Assembly: GCA_029881775.1 (NCBI GenBank)
Contig: JAOULY010000073.1
Coordinates: forward strand, 1 to 7,986
Source of the DNA: Gammaproteobacteria bacterium
GTDB taxonomy: Bacteria > Pseudomonadota > Gammaproteobacteria > UBA9214
Direction: 5' to 3'
Length of the DNA: 7,986 nt
How positions within the stretch are numbered: position 1 is the stretch's first letter; each line of letters begins with the position of its first letter. The notes under the pieces were generated by a model, which was not told where the DNA came from, searched no databases, and saw only the letters and a list, made by a program, of their open reading frames with translations. Of the stretch, positions 6,139-7,986 are shown in pieces. A program made the position numbers and the translations under genes.

Positions 6139-6780
6139 ATGACAGAGCTTGCTGACAACCTGCGCGACCAATGGATGGCCGACGGCCTCGACCGTGAAGA
6201 CCTTGACCCGAACCCGTTCAGGCAATTCGAACACTGGTTTGAGCAGGCGATTAATTCAGGCATCCCCGAACCCAATGCCTTCAGCCTCGCGACCGTCGAT
6301 GCGAACGGACAGGCGTGGGCGCGTACCGTCCTGCTGAAACTCTACGATGAAGACGGCTTCGTATTCTTCACCAACTACAAAAGCGACAAGGCCCGGCAGA
6401 TTGCCGCGAACAACCGGGTGGCCATGCTGTTCCCCTGGGTGGGCCTGGGCCGACAGGTCAAGATAGCCGGTGTCGCCGAAAAGATTCCAACCGCCGCATC
6501 CATGAAATATTTTGCCACCCGGCCGCGCGGCAGCCAGATCGGCGCCTGGGCCTCGCAACAGAGCCAGGTCATTTCCTCGCGCTCGCTGCTGGATGCCAAG
6601 GTCGACGAAATCAAGCGCAAGTTCGCACGCGGCGAAGTGCCCTTGCCGGATTTCTGGGGTGGCTACCGGATCACCCCGTTTGAAATCGAGTTCTGGCAGG
6701 CACGCGACAACCGCCTGCACGACCGCTTCATCTACACCCGCAGCGGCACTGGCTGGAGCATCGAACGCCGCGCCCCCTGA
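6139..6780 (+). CDS. pdxH: Pyridoxamine/pyridoxine 5'-phosphate oxidase PdxH
   Basis: 213 residues against 218 in E. coli, colinear from residue 8 to the end. The cytoplasmic FMN enzyme oxidises pyridoxine or pyridoxamine 5'-phosphate to pyridoxal 5'-phosphate with O2, the last step of vitamin B6 synthesis and salvage. FMN motifs are visible as RTVLLK (62-67), FFTNYKSDKA (76-85), LFPW (97-100) and RQVKIAG (105-111). PLP-phosphate contacts known in E. coli are kept at a constant offset of five: Lys67, Tyr124, Arg128, Ser132, Arg192 and His194. The signature DFWGGYRITPFEIEFWQ (171-187) and RLHDRF (192-197) are intact. The start is set by alignment of LRDQWMADGL with the E. coli N-terminus. No usable Shine-Dalgarno precedes it (AAGG lies only one base away), and a TATAAT box ends eight bases before the ATG, so the mRNA may be leaderless. 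Confidence 0.97.
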   Translation: MTELADNLRDQWMADGLDREDLDPNPFRQFEHWFEQAINSGIPEPNAFSLATVDANGQAWARTVLLKLYDEDGFVFFTNYKSDKARQIAANNRVAMLFPWVGLGRQVKIAGVAEKIPTAASMKYFATRPRGSQIGAWASQQSQVISSRSLLDAKVDEIKRKFARGEVPLPDFWGGYRITPFEIEFWQARDNRLHDRFIYTRSGTGWSIERRAP

Positions 6781-6847
6781 GCAGCCCGGTACCGGCAACG
6801 CCCATCCACCCACACAGGCCCCATTTGACGGGAACCTTGCCTGTGAC

Positions 6848-6862
6848 GATATGTCGCATATC
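6848..6862. promoter_or_regulatory. GATATG-TCG-CATATC dyad upstream of the YceI-like gene
   Basis: A perfect 6-bp inverted repeat around a 3-nt centre (GATATGTCGCATATC). It overlaps the place where the -35 element would sit for the TATAAT box at 6881-6886. Short ATAT-type dyads like this are typical of small dimeric regulators such as ArsR or Rrf2 proteins, but no regulator is assigned here. Confidence 0.45.
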
Positions 6863-6880
6863 ATAATATTCTAATTTAGT

Positions 6881-6886
6881 TATAAT
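6881..6886 (+). promoter_or_regulatory. -10 box of the YceI-like gene
   Basis: A perfect TATAAT 37 nt before the ATG at 6924, at the end of an AT-rich run (6860-6886) in otherwise GC-rich DNA. The expected -35 position (6857-6864) reads CATATCAT, not TTGACA, and overlaps the dyad at 6848-6862, which would fit a promoter that depends on or is blocked by a bound regulator. The transcript leader would be about 30 nt. Confidence 0.6.
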
Positions 6887-6923
6887 GACACTGTGATTCC
6901 ATGCGCGAGGCGCGAATCTGATT

Positions 6924-7622
6924 ATGAATATACTTATTAAACAACTAGTTATTGTATTTTCCCTGCTGGTGGCTGGGGCATCGGCGCTGGCGGCGTCCGT
7001 TCTTCCCGAAGATCCGGATGTCTGCGAGCCCTTCATGGACGGCCGTGTGGACGAGTCCCTGCTGTCCGGAATGCTGTCTGCCGCGGAAGGCGGTCACCTG
7101 TACCGGATACAGCCCGGCAGCTCGCAGGTCGGCTTTTGCGTGAACAGCGCGCTGAAGCGTATCGAGGGCAATTTCACCGAATTCAAGGGTGGCATGACGC
7201 TCGATAGTAATGCTGCCAACAACGGCCAGACGCTGGTCCTGATCCGTACCGACAGCCTCGACACCCAGGGTGCCCTGGTGCGCAACCTGCTCAAGAGCGA
7301 GAGCTTTTTCGATGTCGAGAAATATCCCGATGTCCTGTTCGTCAGTAACAGTTTTGCGTGGACGGGCGAGAAAACCGCCATCATGAAGGGCGACCTGACA
7401 CTGCGCGGGATCACCCGGCCGATCACTTTCGATGTAACCCTGACGCCTGCAAAGACCGGCATGATTACGGTCAAGGCGACGGCCACCATTAACCGCGCGG
7501 AGTTCGGCATGGACAAGCTTGATTCCGTTGTAAACGGTGAGGTACAGCTGTGCCTGAGTGTCGAGGCGCGTAAATTCGAACGCATCAGCGCGGCGAAAAA
7601 GGTGGGCAACGACAAGTCCTGA
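6924..7622 (+). CDS. Secreted YceI-like lipocalin-fold protein
   Basis: 232 residues. The N-terminus is a Sec signal peptide (1-24, hydrophobic 7-18, cleavage near ALAA-SV), so the protein is periplasmic. Residues 58-218 match the YceI family: LYRIQPGSSQVGF (59-71), GNFTEFKGGM (82-91), LLKSESFFDVEKYPDVLF (122-139, the family hallmark), GDLTLRGITRPITFDV (156-171) and RAEFGMDKL (191-199). YceI proteins are eight-strand barrels that bind isoprenoid-type lipids such as polyprenyl chains; the ligand here is unknown. An acidic stretch of about 33 residues (25-57) with Cys34 sits between the signal and the domain. Cys72 and Cys210 are also present, so a disulfide is possible. The Shine-Dalgarno is poor (GAGG 13 nt upstream). 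The gene ends exactly where the convergent metallophosphoesterase gene ends. Confidence 0.93.
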   Translation: MNILIKQLVIVFSLLVAGASALAASVLPEDPDVCEPFMDGRVDESLLSGMLSAAEGGHLYRIQPGSSQVGFCVNSALKRIEGNFTEFKGGMTLDSNAANNGQTLVLIRTDSLDTQGALVRNLLKSESFFDVEKYPDVLFVSNSFAWTGEKTAIMKGDLTLRGITRPITFDVTLTPAKTGMITVKATATINRAEFGMDKLDSVVNGEVQLCLSVEARKFERISAAKKVGNDKS

Positions 7623-7632
7623 TCACGACTTG
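7613..7632. terminator. Small hairpin spanning two convergent stop codons
   Basis: CAAGTC (7613-7618) pairs with GACTTG (7627-7632) around an 8-nt loop that contains both stop codons, TGA at 7620-7622 on the plus strand and TGA at 7625-7623 on the minus strand. There is no U-run next to it on either strand, so if it ends transcription it is a weak or bidirectional signal. Confidence 0.25.
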
Positions 7633-7986
7633 CCGAAGTGGTCGCTCCAGTTCCACACCGGCTTGATCGGCTGTCCGGCCAGCGGGTAGGTCTCAACCGT
7701 CATTGACGGCAGGTGCAGGATTGCACAGGAATAGTTGAAGGCCGAGCTGCCCGGGTTCACGACCAGGGTATCGCCGACCTGCTCGGCATACACCTGGTGC
7801 GTATGTCCGACGATCAGCACATCCGGCCGAAAATCCGCCAGCTCCCCCTCCCAGTGCATAACCCGGTCGGCTTGCACCTCACCGGAACGGTCTCGCAACT
7901 TGATACCGCCATGACAGGCCGCCGGCGGCTCCGCATGCACCATGTATACCTGCTGCCCCTCGATCGTCTGCTCGAAGCCGGCCGGC
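7623..7986 (-). CDS. Metallophosphoesterase (YfcE/MJ0936-like), N-terminus cut by the window edge
   Basis: The reading frame stays open to the right edge, giving 120 C-terminal residues; the ATG at 7943 is internal, because the frame continues upstream as PAGFEQTIEGQQVYM. Visible family features are a beta strand and conserved His in IEGQQVYMVHAEPP, the metal-binding GHTH motif at 7808-7797 within DVLIVGHTHQVY, and the usual following strand-turn TLVVNPGSSAF. These are the C-terminal motifs of calcineurin-like phosphoesterases that use two metal ions to cleave phosphodiesters. The Asp/His and GD motifs of the N-terminal half lie outside the window. In many relatives the conserved His is followed by Gly (HG); here it is Ala. 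The substrate is unknown. The stop directly abuts that of the convergent YceI-like gene. Confidence 0.88.
   Translation of the reverse strand, partial: PAGFEQTIEGQQVYMVHAEPPAACHGGIKLRDRSGEVQADRVMHWEGELADFRPDVLIVGHTHQVYAEQVGDTLVVNPGSSAFNYSCAILHLPSMTVETYPLAGQPIKPVWNWSDHFGKS

Noticed and set aside
6780..6800. CCGGTACCGG palindrome after pdxH as a terminator
   Set aside because: A 10-bp self-complementary sequence without loop or T-run; too short to support a terminator call.
6901..6921. Six-codon leader ORF (MREARI, stop TGA) just before the YceI-like start
   Set aside because: It has no ribosome-binding site and no regulatory codon pattern; a short ATG-to-stop run is expected by chance.

Overview
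The window is chromosomal DNA from a GC-rich Gammaproteobacterium. I infer this from the PdxH sequence, which is close to the E. coli enzyme, the CbiM-like permease type, the M23 peptidase architecture and a REP/REPIN-type repeat with a GTAG tetranucleotide. I cannot name the species. There are eight clear protein families, one unrecognised gene, and no sign of phage, insertion sequence, CRISPR array, tRNA or rRNA.

Left part (1-3239), all on the minus strand, in transcription order: a secreted amidohydrolase (3239-2322), a CbiM-type ECF permease (2313-1648), a small GIY-YIG-fold protein (1624-1238), a 193-nt gap holding a 56-nt REPIN, then nfeD (from 1044 and running off the left edge). The first three are spaced 8 and 23 nt apart and probably form one transcript. 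NfeD is a membrane serine protease whose stomatin partner would lie outside the window.

Middle part (3240-5075): a 91-nt divergent spacer with an inverted repeat leads to an unrecognised 200-aa soluble protein (3331-3933). A membrane-anchored NERD-domain protein (4003-4587) follows, with its nuclease catalytic residues apparently replaced. Next is a 488-nt non-coding stretch with AT-rich islands and several dyads, in front of the M23 gene.

Right part (5076-7986): a membrane-anchored M23 peptidoglycan endopeptidase (5076-6008), pdxH (6139-6780), and a secreted YceI-like protein (6924-7622). The YceI-like gene is convergent, with no spacing, with a metallophosphoesterase gene cut by the right edge (7986-7623).

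I see no single multi-gene defence or mobile system here. The points most worth a second look are the catalytically degenerate NERD protein, the permease in which the usual N-terminal His2 is Asp and which has no ATPase partner, the REPIN, the possible leaderless start of pdxH, and the dyad beside the YceI promoter. Motif assignments are read by eye from remembered family patterns; no database search was run.
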